Shown: positions 53,836-62,718, numbered from the stretch's first letter. The stretch is DNA of 64,000 bases from an uncultured Coriobacteriaceae bacterium (GCA_944320725.1 CALUIM010000009.1:62001-126000); one strand, 5' to 3'. Made by a program: numbers and translations. Notes: generated by a model not told the origin, from the sequence alone.

Positions 53836-55203
53836 CTACAGCGTGAATTCGGCGAAGTCGGTTGGGTTGCGTGGGGCAGATCCAAGAGCAACCGTTGTTG
53901 TGGACGGGCCGGATGTCGCGGAGTCTCCGTTGCCGCATGCCGCCTGTGTGCCACCCACGTCGTGCAGCAGCGCGGCGATATCGGCGTCGGGGTTTTGGTA
54001 GGCGATGTCCAACAGCTCGATGAAGTCGCGGATGACCTCGCGCGGCGTGAGGTGCGTATCGGCACCTACGCGCCCGAACTCGATCTTGAGGAAGTCGACC
54101 AGATTCGCTTCGGTGAGGCGGGCGGAATAGCCGTAATAGCCAGCGTGGATTTGCTGCAGCTTCTCGATGAGCACTAAGAGCTCTTCGTAAGTGAGCGGGT
54201 GCAGATGGATGATGGGCGCGAGCATATCGCGCATGCCCTCGCGGGCAAAGTGGCCCTGCGTGAGGCGGCTGCGCAACGCCTCGTAGCTAAAGACGCCGCG
54301 CCGGCGGTCCTCGATGGACTGTGGTGTGCCGCCCATGATGACACCCAGATGGTGTGCCTTGCCCTGCAGCGTATCGTTGTACATCGTGAGAATCTTCTCG
54401 TAGTTGTACTGGCGCGTGATGGCGTTGGGGATTTTGAAGAGGTTCACGAGCTCGTCGATAAGCACAAGCAGACCCTTGTAGCCCGCACCCGTGAGGAACT
54501 GCGCAAAGAGCTTCACGTAGTCGTACCAGTCGTCGTCGCCGATGATCGTTGTGGTGCTCAGCTCGGCGCGGGCCTCGCTCTTGGTGCGATACTCGCCGCG
54601 CAGCCACTTGATAACGAGGCTCTTGGTCTCGTCGTCCCCCTCGAGCGAAGCGGTGCGATAGCGGCGGAGCATGCGGGTGAAGTCGAAGCCGTGAACGAGC
54701 TCCTCGAGCGGTGCGAGGTGCATCTCGAGCTGCTCTTCCTCCGCCGCGCGGGCGCCTGCGGGGTCTGCCGAGGCGGGCGATTGCGTGCTTGCGACCCAGC
54801 GGTCGAGGATGAGTGTGAGCGCGCCGCCCTCGGGTCGTGTTTTGGTGGAGAGGTTGCGGATGAGCTCGCGGTACGTGGCGAGTCCCTGCCCCTGGCCGCC
54901 TTGCAGGCGGCGCTCGGGGGAGAGATCGGCATCGGCTACCACGAAGTTCTCACCCATGGCATGTGTGCGGATGGTCTGCAAGAGGAAGCTCTTGCCCGCG
55001 CCGTAGCGGCCAACGAGAAAGCGGAACGAGGCGCCGCCGTCGGCGATGAGGGAAAGGTCGGTAAGCAGCGCTCGAATCTCAGCCTCGCGGCCCACCGTGA
55101 TATAAGGCAGCCCAATGCGCGGCACCACGCCGCCTTTGAGCGAGTTCAAGATGACGGCCGCGACGCGCTTGGGTACGCGCGGTGCGTTTGCTGTGTTGTT
55201 CAT
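53836..55203 (-). CDS. P-loop ATPase, BREX/BrxD-like (DUF2791)
   Basis: A 455-residue ATPase. Walker A is FLVGRYGAGKSFLLQ and Walker B GLLVLIDELVNLF. The regions VGREAEIRALL and MYNDTLQGKAHHLGVIMGGTPQ match the DUF2791 family used as BREX system ATP-binding proteins and in Ter-associated operons. A long helical middle part (HLAPLEELVHGFDFTRMLRRY) and a C-terminal domain (HPLTYEELLVLIEKLQQIHAGYYG) follow. ATG 55203 overlaps the stop of the TerB_N gene (ATGA). It is expected to couple ATP use to DNA loading or translocation with the adjacent helicase. Confidence 0.88.
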   Translation of the reverse strand: MNNTANAPRVPKRVAAVILNSLKGGVVPRIGLPYITVGREAEIRALLTDLSLIADGGASFRFLVGRYGAGKSFLLQTIRTHAMGENFVVADADLSPERRLQGGQGQGLATYRELIRNLSTKTRPEGGALTLILDRWVASTQSPASADPAGARAAEEEQLEMHLAPLEELVHGFDFTRMLRRYRTASLEGDDETKSLVIKWLRGEYRTKSEARAELSTTTIIGDDDWYDYVKLFAQFLTGAGYKGLLVLIDELVNLFKIPNAITRQYNYEKILTMYNDTLQGKAHHLGVIMGGTPQSIEDRRRGVFSYEALRSRLTQGHFAREGMRDMLAPIIHLHPLTYEELLVLIEKLQQIHAGYYGYSARLTEANLVDFLKIEFGRVGADTHLTPREVIRDFIELLDIAYQNPDADIAALLHDVGGTQAACGNGDSATSGPSTTTVALGSAPRNPTDFAEFTL

Positions 55204-57110
55204 ATACCAAGCACCTCTTTTAGGTCGTCTTGATAATCCTCGATGAGCTCGGGCCCTGCGGTGCCGAACTCGATAACCGTGTCGCCGATCGCGTCAAAGA
55301 GCTTCTCATTGATGCCGTCGACCAGCATATCCTCGCTCGTTCCTACAGGTACAGGAGCCACTTCGCCCGCCAGCAGCGCAGTCAGATACGCCCGTTCATT
55401 CGCGGTGAGCAGGTCTTCGGTTTGCCCGGACAGCTCTGAGATCTCTGCCATTGAGGAGACGGGCATTGACGATGGGCTCGCGGTGCCGGTGTGGTGCACC
55501 CCGTTGCTATCTTCAGGGCGATCCACCGCCCCAGCTGGCTGCGGCATGTCTCCGCGCGCATTTCCGCAGGCAAGCGGAGCGCAGCCGAGGACTGTCTGGG
55601 CACGGGGACATGCCGCAGCCTCGGTTGCGGGCGACGTCTCGTCCTCGCGCTCCTCGTCGATGAGCAGCGCCTCGCGTGTCTCGGCTGCCGCACTGCGAAT
55701 GCTGGAGAGCTGGGAGAGGTCGATGTCAATCACGCGTGGCGTATGATCGCGCTTCCACGAGAGCCACGAGGTGATTTCTCGCTCGATGATGCGCACGAGG
55801 TATTTGGGCGCGCCCTCGTCTTCAAGCGGTGCTTCGCATTCCAGCGCTGTGCGCAGCAGTCGATCGACGGCGTGCAGGATGTCGCCGAGCTTGCTGCTGC
55901 GACCCCGCCCGCCATAGATGCGCGTGCAGCTCCACAGGCCGCGCCTGCAGGTGTAGCGGTGGATGGGGTCAAGCTCGTACTCGGTGTCCTCGTGCGTCTG
56001 AGGGTCAAAAAAGACCGCGGAGCCAAACATGGTGTACGACATCGTTGCCATCTCTCCAAAGGCACTTTCGATAAGCCCTTTTGTTCGATGACCTCGATAG
56101 TACGCAAGCATGCGGACAAAAACTGCGCATGCCACATGGCGCAGATCGTCATGGTTTGCTTGCTCGAGCGGCGATACGCGCAAGCGGTGCGATGAGAGTC
56201 GGTCGAGTACCTCGAACAGGCGCTCCTCCCATGCCTCATCAGGCGGCAGGGGTACGGTCTCAAGGTTGGTAGGCGCTGCCGTCCGCACTCCCTCGTCCCC
56301 GGATACTCCCAGATCGCGTGCGGCACCTGCATCATATGGTGCGCAGAGCTCCACCAACTCGAGGATATTGCGGTCAAAAGCAATCGAGGTATCGTCGAGT
56401 TCGATGAGCGCAGGGTCGAGGCCGTGGTAAACCACGTAATCTTTGAGCCAAGGGTGCACCGTGCGGTTGAGCTCGGGGGAGAAGTCGCGGTAGGCAAGCC
56501 AAAACGAGCGGATCTTCTCGAACCCATCGCGCGGGCTCTCAACACCGATACCGCATATCAGCTCATAGAGGTACACGAAGGCGAATGCGGTGGGCGCTTC
56601 GTGCACCTCACCCCGGCGCACGTTGGTACGCCAGGTGAAGTAGCCGCGCAGCTGGCGGTTGCTCATATCGTTATAGGTGGGGTAATACGAGCGAAACGAT
56701 CCCTCGTACGGGCAGGTGTCCTCGAAATCCTCCATGAAGCGAGCCTGCTTGTAGAACAGCTCGGCCTCGGTGAGCCATCGCCCGCGTTCCGCGCCTTGCT
56801 CCCAGCGCGAGATGGCGCGCATCTCACGGTAGCGGTTGGGAAAGCTCGTATCGAGGCGGCGCGTGCGAACCGATGCATCGAGTTCGAGCTGGTCGAAGAT
56901 GCTCACGGGGCGTGGCACCGGTTGCGGTGCATCTGGATGCTTCCGCTGCTGGCGCGCAGCGCGCTCTCGGTCGCGCATGAGCTGACGTCCCGTTTTGATG
57001 ATAGGCTCCCCGCGCGAGACGGAATCTGAGAAGTGCGAGCTGCCGTGTAGGTGCTCGCCGGTGTTGAGCCGGCGAATCAGCTCCTGAATATCAATCGGAT
57101 GGTCCTCCAC
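55200..57110 (-). CDS. TerB_N / TerB_C domain protein
   Basis: A 636-residue protein. After a charged leader, residues about 75-330 match the TerB N-terminal domain (NRYREMRAISRWEQGAERGRWLTEAELFYKQARFMEDFEDTC, SYYPTYNDMSNRQLRGYFTWR). A central region with basic residues follows (HRLRVSPLEQANHDDLRHV), and the last 70 residues match TerB_C (LTALLAGE, NEKLFDAIGDTVIE, IEDYQDDLKEVLG). I chose GTG 57110 because GGGAGG stands 7 bases before it and a -10 at 57155-57160 would start transcription near 57148; ATG 57152 has no ribosome site. It heads the three-gene operon. Helicase, ATPase and TerB_N together form a predicted DNA-processing system. Confidence 0.85.
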   Translation of the reverse strand: MEDHPIDIQELIRRLNTGEHLHGSSHFSDSVSRGEPIIKTGRQLMRDRERAARQQRKHPDAPQPVPRPVSIFDQLELDASVRTRRLDTSFPNRYREMRAISRWEQGAERGRWLTEAELFYKQARFMEDFEDTCPYEGSFRSYYPTYNDMSNRQLRGYFTWRTNVRRGEVHEAPTAFAFVYLYELICGIGVESPRDGFEKIRSFWLAYRDFSPELNRTVHPWLKDYVVYHGLDPALIELDDTSIAFDRNILELVELCAPYDAGAARDLGVSGDEGVRTAAPTNLETVPLPPDEAWEERLFEVLDRLSSHRLRVSPLEQANHDDLRHVACAVFVRMLAYYRGHRTKGLIESAFGEMATMSYTMFGSAVFFDPQTHEDTEYELDPIHRYTCRRGLWSCTRIYGGRGRSSKLGDILHAVDRLLRTALECEAPLEDEGAPKYLVRIIEREITSWLSWKRDHTPRVIDIDLSQLSSIRSAAAETREALLIDEEREDETSPATEAAACPRAQTVLGCAPLACGNARGDMPQPAGAVDRPEDSNGVHHTGTASPSSMPVSSMAEISELSGQTEDLLTANERAYLTALLAGEVAPVPVGTSEDMLVDGINEKLFDAIGDTVIEFGTAGPELIEDYQDDLKEVLGI

Positions 57111-57154
57111 GTGCTCACCTCCCGCCTTCTCGCGTGCATACTGGGTAATCATTC

Positions 57155-57160
57155 ATTCTA
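57155..57160 (-). promoter_or_regulatory. Putative -10 of TerB_N operon
   Basis: TAGAAT on the minus strand. Transcription starting near 57148 would leave a leader of about 38 bases with GGGAGG before GTG 57110. Confidence 0.45.
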
Positions 57161-57208
57161 CCACGGATACAAACAGACGTTCGGTTTCGCAAGTGGATTC
57201 TTTTGCGT

Positions 57209-57658
57209 CTAGTTCTCGCTGCGTTCGGCTGACGGTGCTTGTGCTCGCTCGCGCATAAGGGCGAGCAGGCCGGCGGGATCGATAAAGGGGAGCGGCGAGG
57301 TGGCGTAGTCGCGTTGGTTTCGTGTGAGGATATAGTCGCACCGCGCTTCACGTGCCGTTTCAACTTGCACGGCGTCTTCGAAATCGGGGAGCGGCGAGGC
57401 AAGCGCGGTTACGTAGGCGTTCGGTGAGGTGGGTACGAGTTCGCACAGTTGCAAGAGCTTACCAAGCCAGCTGCGCGTTTCTTGTTGTCCGAGATACTTG
57501 TGAAGGATGTAGTAGCAATCGGTCACTTGTGATGTTGCGAGTACGAGCGTATCGCCGCGCTGTAGGCAAAAACGCATGGCATCGTGAGCTGCTGCGTGAT
57601 CGGGTCGTGTGGCGACCGCGTAGTCGATCACAACATTGGTGTCGAGAAACAGCCTCAT
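57209..57658 (-). CDS. PIN-domain toxin
   Basis: A 149-residue PIN toxin: MRLFLDTNVVIDYAV (first Asp), ATSQVTDCYYILH, LPDFEDAVQVETAREARCDYILTRNQRDY (further acidic residues). AGGA lies before ATG 57658; a longer frame lacks a site. It pairs with the antitoxin 4 bases upstream. Confidence 0.85.
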   Translation of the reverse strand: MRLFLDTNVVIDYAVATRPDHAAAHDAMRFCLQRGDTLVLATSQVTDCYYILHKYLGQQETRSWLGKLLQLCELVPTSPNAYVTALASPLPDFEDAVQVETAREARCDYILTRNQRDYATSPLPFIDPAGLLALMRERAQAPSAERSEN

Positions 57659-57662
57659 GAGC

Positions 57663-57956
57663 TTAGTCCTTCGAGACGAGGTGTTCGTCGCCGTCGTGGT
57701 GCGGTATGAAGCCGGCGCGGCGCAGGATACGCTCCTCGCGAAGGCGTTCGGCATCTTCGTCGGTTATCACTACGTTAGATATCGCGCCGCTCAGCTCGTC
57801 AACAAGCTTTATCTGATCGCGATGGGGGTTGGTCCACAATCCAATGACGTGGCCGTTTCGCGTAACCTCGAAGTCGGTGTGCGCGACGTCTTTCATGTAT
57901 TTCCCGAAGTTCTGCCGGAATTCGGACGCCGTGATGCGGACGGGTGGAAGGGCCAT
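57663..57956 (-). CDS. Phd/YefM-like antitoxin
   Basis: A 97-residue antitoxin: VRITASEFRQNFGKYMKDVAHTDFEVTRNGHVIGLW is the Phd-type DNA-binding domain, with an acidic/basic tail (TDEDAERLREERILRR) for toxin binding. GAGGAG lies before ATG 57956. It precedes the PIN toxin by 4 bases. Direct repeats at 57988-58020 are likely its operator. Confidence 0.85.
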   Translation of the reverse strand: MALPPVRITASEFRQNFGKYMKDVAHTDFEVTRNGHVIGLWTNPHRDQIKLVDELSGAISNVVITDEDAERLREERILRRAGFIPHHDGDEHLVSKD

Positions 57957-57987
57957 GCCAGTCTCCTCAACATCGTGTGGTTGAGGA

Positions 57988-58020
57988 ATATTGTACAAGA
58001 TATCAAGAAATATCGTACAA
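57988..58020 (-). promoter_or_regulatory. Direct-repeat operator of PIN/antitoxin pair
   Basis: ATATTGTACAA (57988-57998) and ATATCGTACAA (58010-58020) are 22 bp apart, two helical turns, 32 bases before the antitoxin start. Confidence 0.5.
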
Positions 58021-58096
58021 AACAGGTCGAGCGGATCGCGTAGGGCACGTGCGGGTCCCTGCGTATCTGAGAAGGCGGAGGGTTGAAGCTGGCCGG

Positions 58097-58429
58097 TCAT
58101 CGCGGTGCCCCGGAGGTGTGGCCCGCCGCGTTAGATCCAAGCGGGATGCCCATGGCGTGCGCATACTCCTCGATGCCGAGTGCTTGGTCGAGAAACGCTG
58201 TGAGCGCTTCGCGCGCAGCGCGTTCGCGCGGTGTGAGGGCGGGAAGCTCGACACCGGCATCGCGTGCCATGCGTTGCTCGAGCAGGTCGAAGCCAACCGA
58301 ATCATGCAGCTCTGCTGCGGTTACCCGGTAGACGCGATAGCCGGGATACGCATCAAGATCAGCCGGCTGACTCAGCGGGTCGTCGATGATTTCAATCGCG
58401 GCGTGATAGCGGGGAACGTATACGGCCAT
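58097..58429 (-). CDS. Small hypothetical protein upstream of lactate dehydrogenase
   Basis: A 110-residue protein with no recognised family. It begins MAVYVPRYHAAIEIIDDP, has YPGYRVYRVTAAELHDSVGFDLLEQR, then a helical stretch (LTPRERAAREALTAFLDQALGIEEYAHAMG). GAGGAG precedes ATG 58429. It is divergent from the dehydrogenase gene and shares its 267-base control region. No membrane segment. Confidence 0.6.
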   Translation of the reverse strand: MAVYVPRYHAAIEIIDDPLSQPADLDAYPGYRVYRVTAAELHDSVGFDLLEQRMARDAGVELPALTPRERAAREALTAFLDQALGIEEYAHAMGIPLGSNAAGHTSGAPR

Positions 58430-58480
58430 AGGGGCTCCTCTCATGTGGTGCGTGTGCCGTAACCGCAGCGTAGCAGGCGA

Positions 58481-58520
58481 ATCTAACAGGATTGTCACAA
58501 CATCTAACAGGGGTCTCACA
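58481..58520 (+). promoter_or_regulatory. Direct repeats in divergent control region
   Basis: ATCTAACAGG occurs at 58481-58490 and 58502-58511, 21 bp apart, each followed by a GTCACA/CTCACA-like stretch. It lies between the divergent small gene and the lactate dehydrogenase operon. Confidence 0.45.
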
Positions 58521-58696
58521 GGCGCAGGCAGGCGGGTGCGGAAAAATGATTGTGGAGGTTTTGGGCGAGCCGTGGCGTGGGCGGGGCAATGCGTCCTTTT
58601 CGGAACCGTTACGCGGACGGGCCTCGCCGATAGCGGTTGGGCATGCACGATACAATTGCCTGCACGCACTTTTGCATGCTAAAGAGTGGGGTGTCC

Positions 58697-60355
58697 ATGG
58701 CTGCGATAGACGAACACGCTGGTACGGTACGCATCGTGCCACTTACGCATGAACATGACGACTACCTGCACGATGAGTCGCGAAGTCGCGGTGAGGCGGA
58801 GAGCATCTCGTTTCCCACGACAGAAGACGAGGTGCGCTCCATCCTGCGCTCGCTTCATGCTGCTGCCACGCCCATAACGGTGCAGGGCGCGCGCACGGGC
58901 CTCGCCGCAGGCGCGGTGCCGCACGGCGGGCATGTGCTCAACCTGTCGCGCATGAATCGCGTGCTCGGGATGCGCCGTGACGATGCGGGAGCGTTTTTCG
59001 TGCGCGTGCAGCCGGGTGTGATCCTATCCGAGCTCCGTAAGAATCTCCATGCGCGCTCGTTCGGTACAGAGGGTTGGGACGATGTCTCGTTGCAGGCGTT
59101 GCACGCCCTTGCCGATGCTCCCGAGCAGATCTTTCCCACCGATCCCACCGAGGCCTCGGCATGTTTGGGCGGCATGGCCGCGTGCAACGCTTCGGGTGCT
59201 CGGAGCTACACGCACGGCGCCATGCGGCAGCATGTGAGTGCACTGCGGCTCGTGCTTGCCTCAGGCGACGTGCTCGCGTTGCACCGCGGCGGCGAGCGTG
59301 CGCACGGTCGGCACCTTTCGCTGACTACCGAGGGCGGCCAGACGCTCGAGATCGAGCTTCCCACCTACGTGATGCCCGCGTGCAAAAACGCCTCGGGCTA
59401 CTTTGTCGAGGATGGTATGGATGCCATCGACCTCGTGATTGGCTCTGACGGCACGCTCGGCGTTATCAGCGAGCTCGAGCTCGCGCTGGTGCCTGCGCCT
59501 GCGGTTACTTGGGATGTGAGCTGCTTTTTCACCGCCGAGCACGACGCGCTCGACGCTACGGAGGCCATGCGAAGCGAGCTTGGCTGCGCTGCGGCGATTG
59601 AGTACTTCGACGGTGCGGCGCTTGATATTCTGCGCCGCCAGCGTACCGAGAGTACCGCGTTCTCGTCGCTTGCGGAGCCTCCGGCAGATGTCGCGTGCTG
59701 TGTATACGTCGAGCTGCAGTGTGCAAGCGAGGATGAGGCGCTTGCCGAGCTCACGCGTCTGGGCGCGCTCGTTGAGCGCGCGGGCGGCAGCGCGGAGCAC
59801 ACGTGGGTTGCCCGCACCGAGCTCGACCGCGAGGCACTCACGTTCTTCCGCCACGCTGTGCCCGAGAGCGTGAACATGCTCATCGACGAGCGCCGGCGCA
59901 CCGATCCGGCCATCACCAAGCTCGGCAGCGATATGGCCGTACCTAACGAGCGCCTGCATGAGGTCATGGACCTCTACCGCACCACCATCGCCAAAGCGGG
60001 GCTCGAGGCGGCTGCGTGGGGCCATATTGGCAACAACCACCTGCATGTAAATATCCTGCCGCGCTCGGCGGCCGAGTATGCCGCCGGCAAGGAGCTGTTC
60101 GCCCGGTGGGCGCACGCCGTCACAGCGATGGGCGGCGCCGTGTCTGCCGAGCACGGCGTGGGCAAGCTCAAGCGCGATTTTCTCGAGATCATGTATGGAC
60201 GTCAGGCGCTTGCTGAGATGGCACGCGTGAAGCTTGCCTTCGATCCGTGCGGCCAGCTGGGACGGGGCAACCTGTTTGGCGAGGAATTGCTGGATGCGTT
60301 GCGGCAAGCAGAGGCATCTGCGTTAGACGACAACGCCGAGAAAGGGGGTGCGTAG
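58697..60355 (+). CDS. FAD-linked D-lactate/glycolate dehydrogenase (GlcD/LctD-like)
   Basis: A 552-residue FAD oxidoreductase of the GlcD/D-lactate dehydrogenase family. The PCMH FAD-binding fold has TVQGARTGLAAGAVPHGG, VQPGVILSELRK and AACNASGARSYTHGAMRQHV, then SGYF...DLVIGSDGTLGVISELELAL. The C-terminal cap shows EAAAWGHIGNNHLHVNILP and GAVSAEHGVGKLKRDFL, the substrate/metal and FAD-contact motifs. ATG 58697 follows GAGTGGGG; earlier in-frame codons lack a site. Four bases separate it from EtfB. With the following Etf genes it probably oxidises lactate and passes electrons to NAD in an electron-confurcating complex. Confidence 0.88.
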   Translation: MAAIDEHAGTVRIVPLTHEHDDYLHDESRSRGEAESISFPTTEDEVRSILRSLHAAATPITVQGARTGLAAGAVPHGGHVLNLSRMNRVLGMRRDDAGAFFVRVQPGVILSELRKNLHARSFGTEGWDDVSLQALHALADAPEQIFPTDPTEASACLGGMAACNASGARSYTHGAMRQHVSALRLVLASGDVLALHRGGERAHGRHLSLTTEGGQTLEIELPTYVMPACKNASGYFVEDGMDAIDLVIGSDGTLGVISELELALVPAPAVTWDVSCFFTAEHDALDATEAMRSELGCAAAIEYFDGAALDILRRQRTESTAFSSLAEPPADVACCVYVELQCASEDEALAELTRLGALVERAGGSAEHTWVARTELDREALTFFRHAVPESVNMLIDERRRTDPAITKLGSDMAVPNERLHEVMDLYRTTIAKAGLEAAAWGHIGNNHLHVNILPRSAAEYAAGKELFARWAHAVTAMGGAVSAEHGVGKLKRDFLEIMYGRQALAEMARVKLAFDPCGQLGRGNLFGEELLDALRQAEASALDDNAEKGGA

Positions 60356-60358
60356 CCC

Positions 60359-61153
60359 ATGCATATCGTGGTGTGTGTGAAGGCGGTGCCCGCCTCGACC
60401 GAGGTCAAGATGGACCCTGTGACAAACACGATTGTGCGCGACGGCGGCGATGCGGTGGTGAACCCGTTCGACGCGACGGCGCTCGAGCTTGCGTTGCGCT
60501 TGCGTGAAAAGCGGCGCGCGGCGGGGGAGGATACGCGCATCTCTGTCCTCTCGATGGGCATTCCGGCAACGGAGCGCCTGCTGCGCGATTGTATCGCCCG
60601 CGGCGCTACCGATGCGCTGCTGCTTTCGGACCGTGCCTTTGCCGGCGCCGATACGCTTGCAACAACGCATGCGCTTACCTGCGGCATCCGCGAGCTCGGC
60701 ATGCCCGACCTGGTGCTCTGCGGCAAGATGGCGGTCGATGGCGACACGGCGCAGATTGGCCCGGAGCTCGCCGGTGCGCTCGACATGGCGTGCGTGACCG
60801 ACGTGCGCGCGCTTGTGGCCTGCGAACATGACGCTGTCACGGTGTACGCCGGTGGCGACGCGGGCGTCTCGCTCATCGAAGCAACACTTCCTTGCGTGCT
60901 TACCGTGGCCAAGGAGGCGGCGACACTACGCATGCCGAGTATCGCCGGTGTGCTGGCTGCCGAGCATGCGGCGGTGGACGTGCGCGGAGCCGCCGAAGTG
61001 GGTGCCGATGCTGCGCGCATCGGGCTTTCTGGATCGCCCACGCAGGTGGTGCGCTCATTTGTGCCCGAGCAGCAAGCGGCGGGCGTCGAGGTTTCAGGTG
61101 ATACCACCGCACAAGCCAAGCAACTTGTTCGAATCATAGAGGAGGTGGCGTGA
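60359..61153 (+). CDS. etfB: Electron transfer flavoprotein beta subunit
   Basis: A 264-residue EtfB. Family signatures: VCVKAVPASTEVK at the N-terminus and MAVDGDTAQIGPELA, which binds the AMP/FAD, as well as TLPCVLTVAKEAATLRMPS. It forms a heterodimer with the EtfA encoded next, accepting or donating electrons. It has the length of EtfB of anaerobic bifurcating complexes. The stop overlaps the EtfA start as TGATG. Confidence 0.92.
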   Translation: MHIVVCVKAVPASTEVKMDPVTNTIVRDGGDAVVNPFDATALELALRLREKRRAAGEDTRISVLSMGIPATERLLRDCIARGATDALLLSDRAFAGADTLATTHALTCGIRELGMPDLVLCGKMAVDGDTAQIGPELAGALDMACVTDVRALVACEHDAVTVYAGGDAGVSLIEATLPCVLTVAKEAATLRMPSIAGVLAAEHAAVDVRGAAEVGADAARIGLSGSPTQVVRSFVPEQQAAGVEVSGDTTAQAKQLVRIIEEVA

Positions 61154-62373
61154 TGGCAGGCCTTCGCGTGGATGAAACCCGCTGCATAGGATGCGCGCGC
61201 TGCGTGCGTGCCTGTGCACATGGCGGTATCAAGGTCGAGCATCGCCTGGCGCATCCCACCGACGCGTGCGTCTTTTGCGGTGCCTGCATCGACGCGTGCC
61301 CCGTGGATGCCATCTCCATCGAGCGTGACGAGGCGGCCGCGGATCTCTCGGTCTATCGCGACATCTGGGTGTTTGCGCAGGTAGACAAAGGCGGAGCGGT
61401 ATTGCCTGTTGCGTTTGAGCTTCTAGGGCGCGCCCGCGCGCTCGCCGCCCAGCGAGCATGTGCGGTGGTGGCACTGCTGCCGCAGGGCCCCAATGGTACG
61501 GGCGCGCCCGAGCGGGAGCTCATCGCCTGCGGCGCCGATCGTGTGCTCACGGTGCATGATGCGCGCATGGTGCCGCTCGATGCCGAGATGTGCGCCGGTT
61601 GGATCTGCGGCTTGGCGCAGCAGCTCAAGCCCGAGATCATTCTCTACGGCGCCACCGCCTTCGGGCGCGAGCTTGCGCCCATGGTGGCGGTGCGCCTGGA
61701 AACAGGCCTTACCGCCGATTGCACGCGCTTGGAAATCGATGAGGCGACGGGGCTGTTGCAGCAGACGCGCCCCGCATTTGGCGGCAACCTCATGGCCACG
61801 ATCGAGTGCCCCGCGCGGCGTCCCCAGATGGCGACCGTGCGTCCCGGTGTCTTCGCCGGTGATGCGTGTGCCTGTCCGGTTACTGTAAGCGACGATGCCG
61901 TCAAGGATAAGATCGTCACGTGTCCGCTCGATGCGTCCGCACGCCCGCGTGTGCGCGTGCTCGCAACTGAGCCTGCGCAGCAGGGTGCCTCGATTGCCCA
62001 GGCGAAGCGTTTGGTGGTCGTGGGGCGCGGCATTGGCTCGAAGAAGCATCTGCCGCTCATGCAGCGGATCGCCCGCGCACTCGATGCCGAGCTGGGCTGC
62101 ACGCGCCCGCTTGTCGAGGCGGGCTGGCTCGAGTATCCGCATCAAGTAGGGCAGACCGGCGTCTCGGTTGCGCCGGAGCTGCTGGTGAGCATCGGTGTTT
62201 CGGGTGCCATTCAACATCTCGCGGGTATCAGCGGAGCCAAGACCATCATCGCGATCAACGAGGATGCACAAGCGCCCATCTTCGGCATCGCCCACTACCA
62301 GGTGGTTGGTGATGCCATCGAAATCGTGAATAATCTCGTACGCGAGCTCGAGAGCGCAGCGCCCCGACTGTAG
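61153..62373 (+). CDS. etfA: EtfA with N-terminal ferredoxin domain
   Basis: A 406-residue fusion. Residues 1-65 hold two [4Fe-4S] motifs: CIGCARCVRAC and CVFCGACIDACPV. The rest is EtfA, with GATAFGRELAPMVAVRLETGLTADCT, TRPAFGGNLMATIE, and the FAD-binding C-terminal VVVGRGIGSKK, VGQTGVSVAPELLVSIGVSGAIQHLAG and INEDAQAPIF. The ferredoxin-EtfA arrangement occurs in anaerobic electron-bifurcating Etf complexes such as lactate dehydrogenase of acetogens. GGAGGTG lies 5 bases before ATG 61153. It is translationally coupled to EtfB (TGATG). Confidence 0.92.
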   Translation: MAGLRVDETRCIGCARCVRACAHGGIKVEHRLAHPTDACVFCGACIDACPVDAISIERDEAAADLSVYRDIWVFAQVDKGGAVLPVAFELLGRARALAAQRACAVVALLPQGPNGTGAPERELIACGADRVLTVHDARMVPLDAEMCAGWICGLAQQLKPEIILYGATAFGRELAPMVAVRLETGLTADCTRLEIDEATGLLQQTRPAFGGNLMATIECPARRPQMATVRPGVFAGDACACPVTVSDDAVKDKIVTCPLDASARPRVRVLATEPAQQGASIAQAKRLVVVGRGIGSKKHLPLMQRIARALDAELGCTRPLVEAGWLEYPHQVGQTGVSVAPELLVSIGVSGAIQHLAGISGAKTIIAINEDAQAPIFGIAHYQVVGDAIEIVNNLVRELESAAPRL

Positions 62374-62394
62374 GCGTGTCTTGGGCGTTGCCGC

Positions 62395-62718
62395 TTACGC
62401 AACGTTGACGATGAGCATATAGAGCACCGTGGAGATGGCGATGGAAAGCAGCATGTTGCGCTTCCAAAGGTAGGTGCTGCCAGCCACGAGGACGCCGAGC
62501 GCCTCGGGTAGCCCGTGCATGCCCGTAAAGACGTCCACCTCGCGCAGGCAATACACCACCAGCAGGCCAAAGACCGCGCCGGGCAGCACGCGGCCGAGGT
62601 ATTGGATGTAGGGAGGCGTCTGCTTGCCCGCCGGAAAGGCGATGAAGGGCAGCGCACGCGTGAGGATCGTCGCTGCGGCAGCGATGGCGATGGTTGCAAG
62701 CATCTGCGCGGTCGTCAT
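62395..62718 (-). CDS. azlD: AzlD-family branched-chain amino acid exporter subunit
   Basis: A 107-residue membrane protein with about four hydrophobic segments (MLATIAIAAAATILTRALPFIAF, VLPGAVFGLLVVYCL, ALGVLVAGSTYLW, LLSIAISTVLYMLIVN). RALPF is a family hallmark. It overlaps the azlC stop (ATGA) and works with it to export branched-chain amino acids. It is the second gene of the pair and lies convergent with the EtfA gene. Confidence 0.88.
   Translation of the reverse strand: MTTAQMLATIAIAAAATILTRALPFIAFPAGKQTPPYIQYLGRVLPGAVFGLLVVYCLREVDVFTGMHGLPEALGVLVAGSTYLWKRNMLLSIAISTVLYMLIVNVA

Noticed and set aside
52547-54001. A 484-codon plus-strand open frame
   Set aside because: It is antisense to the SF2 helicase and ATPase genes and shows no family features.
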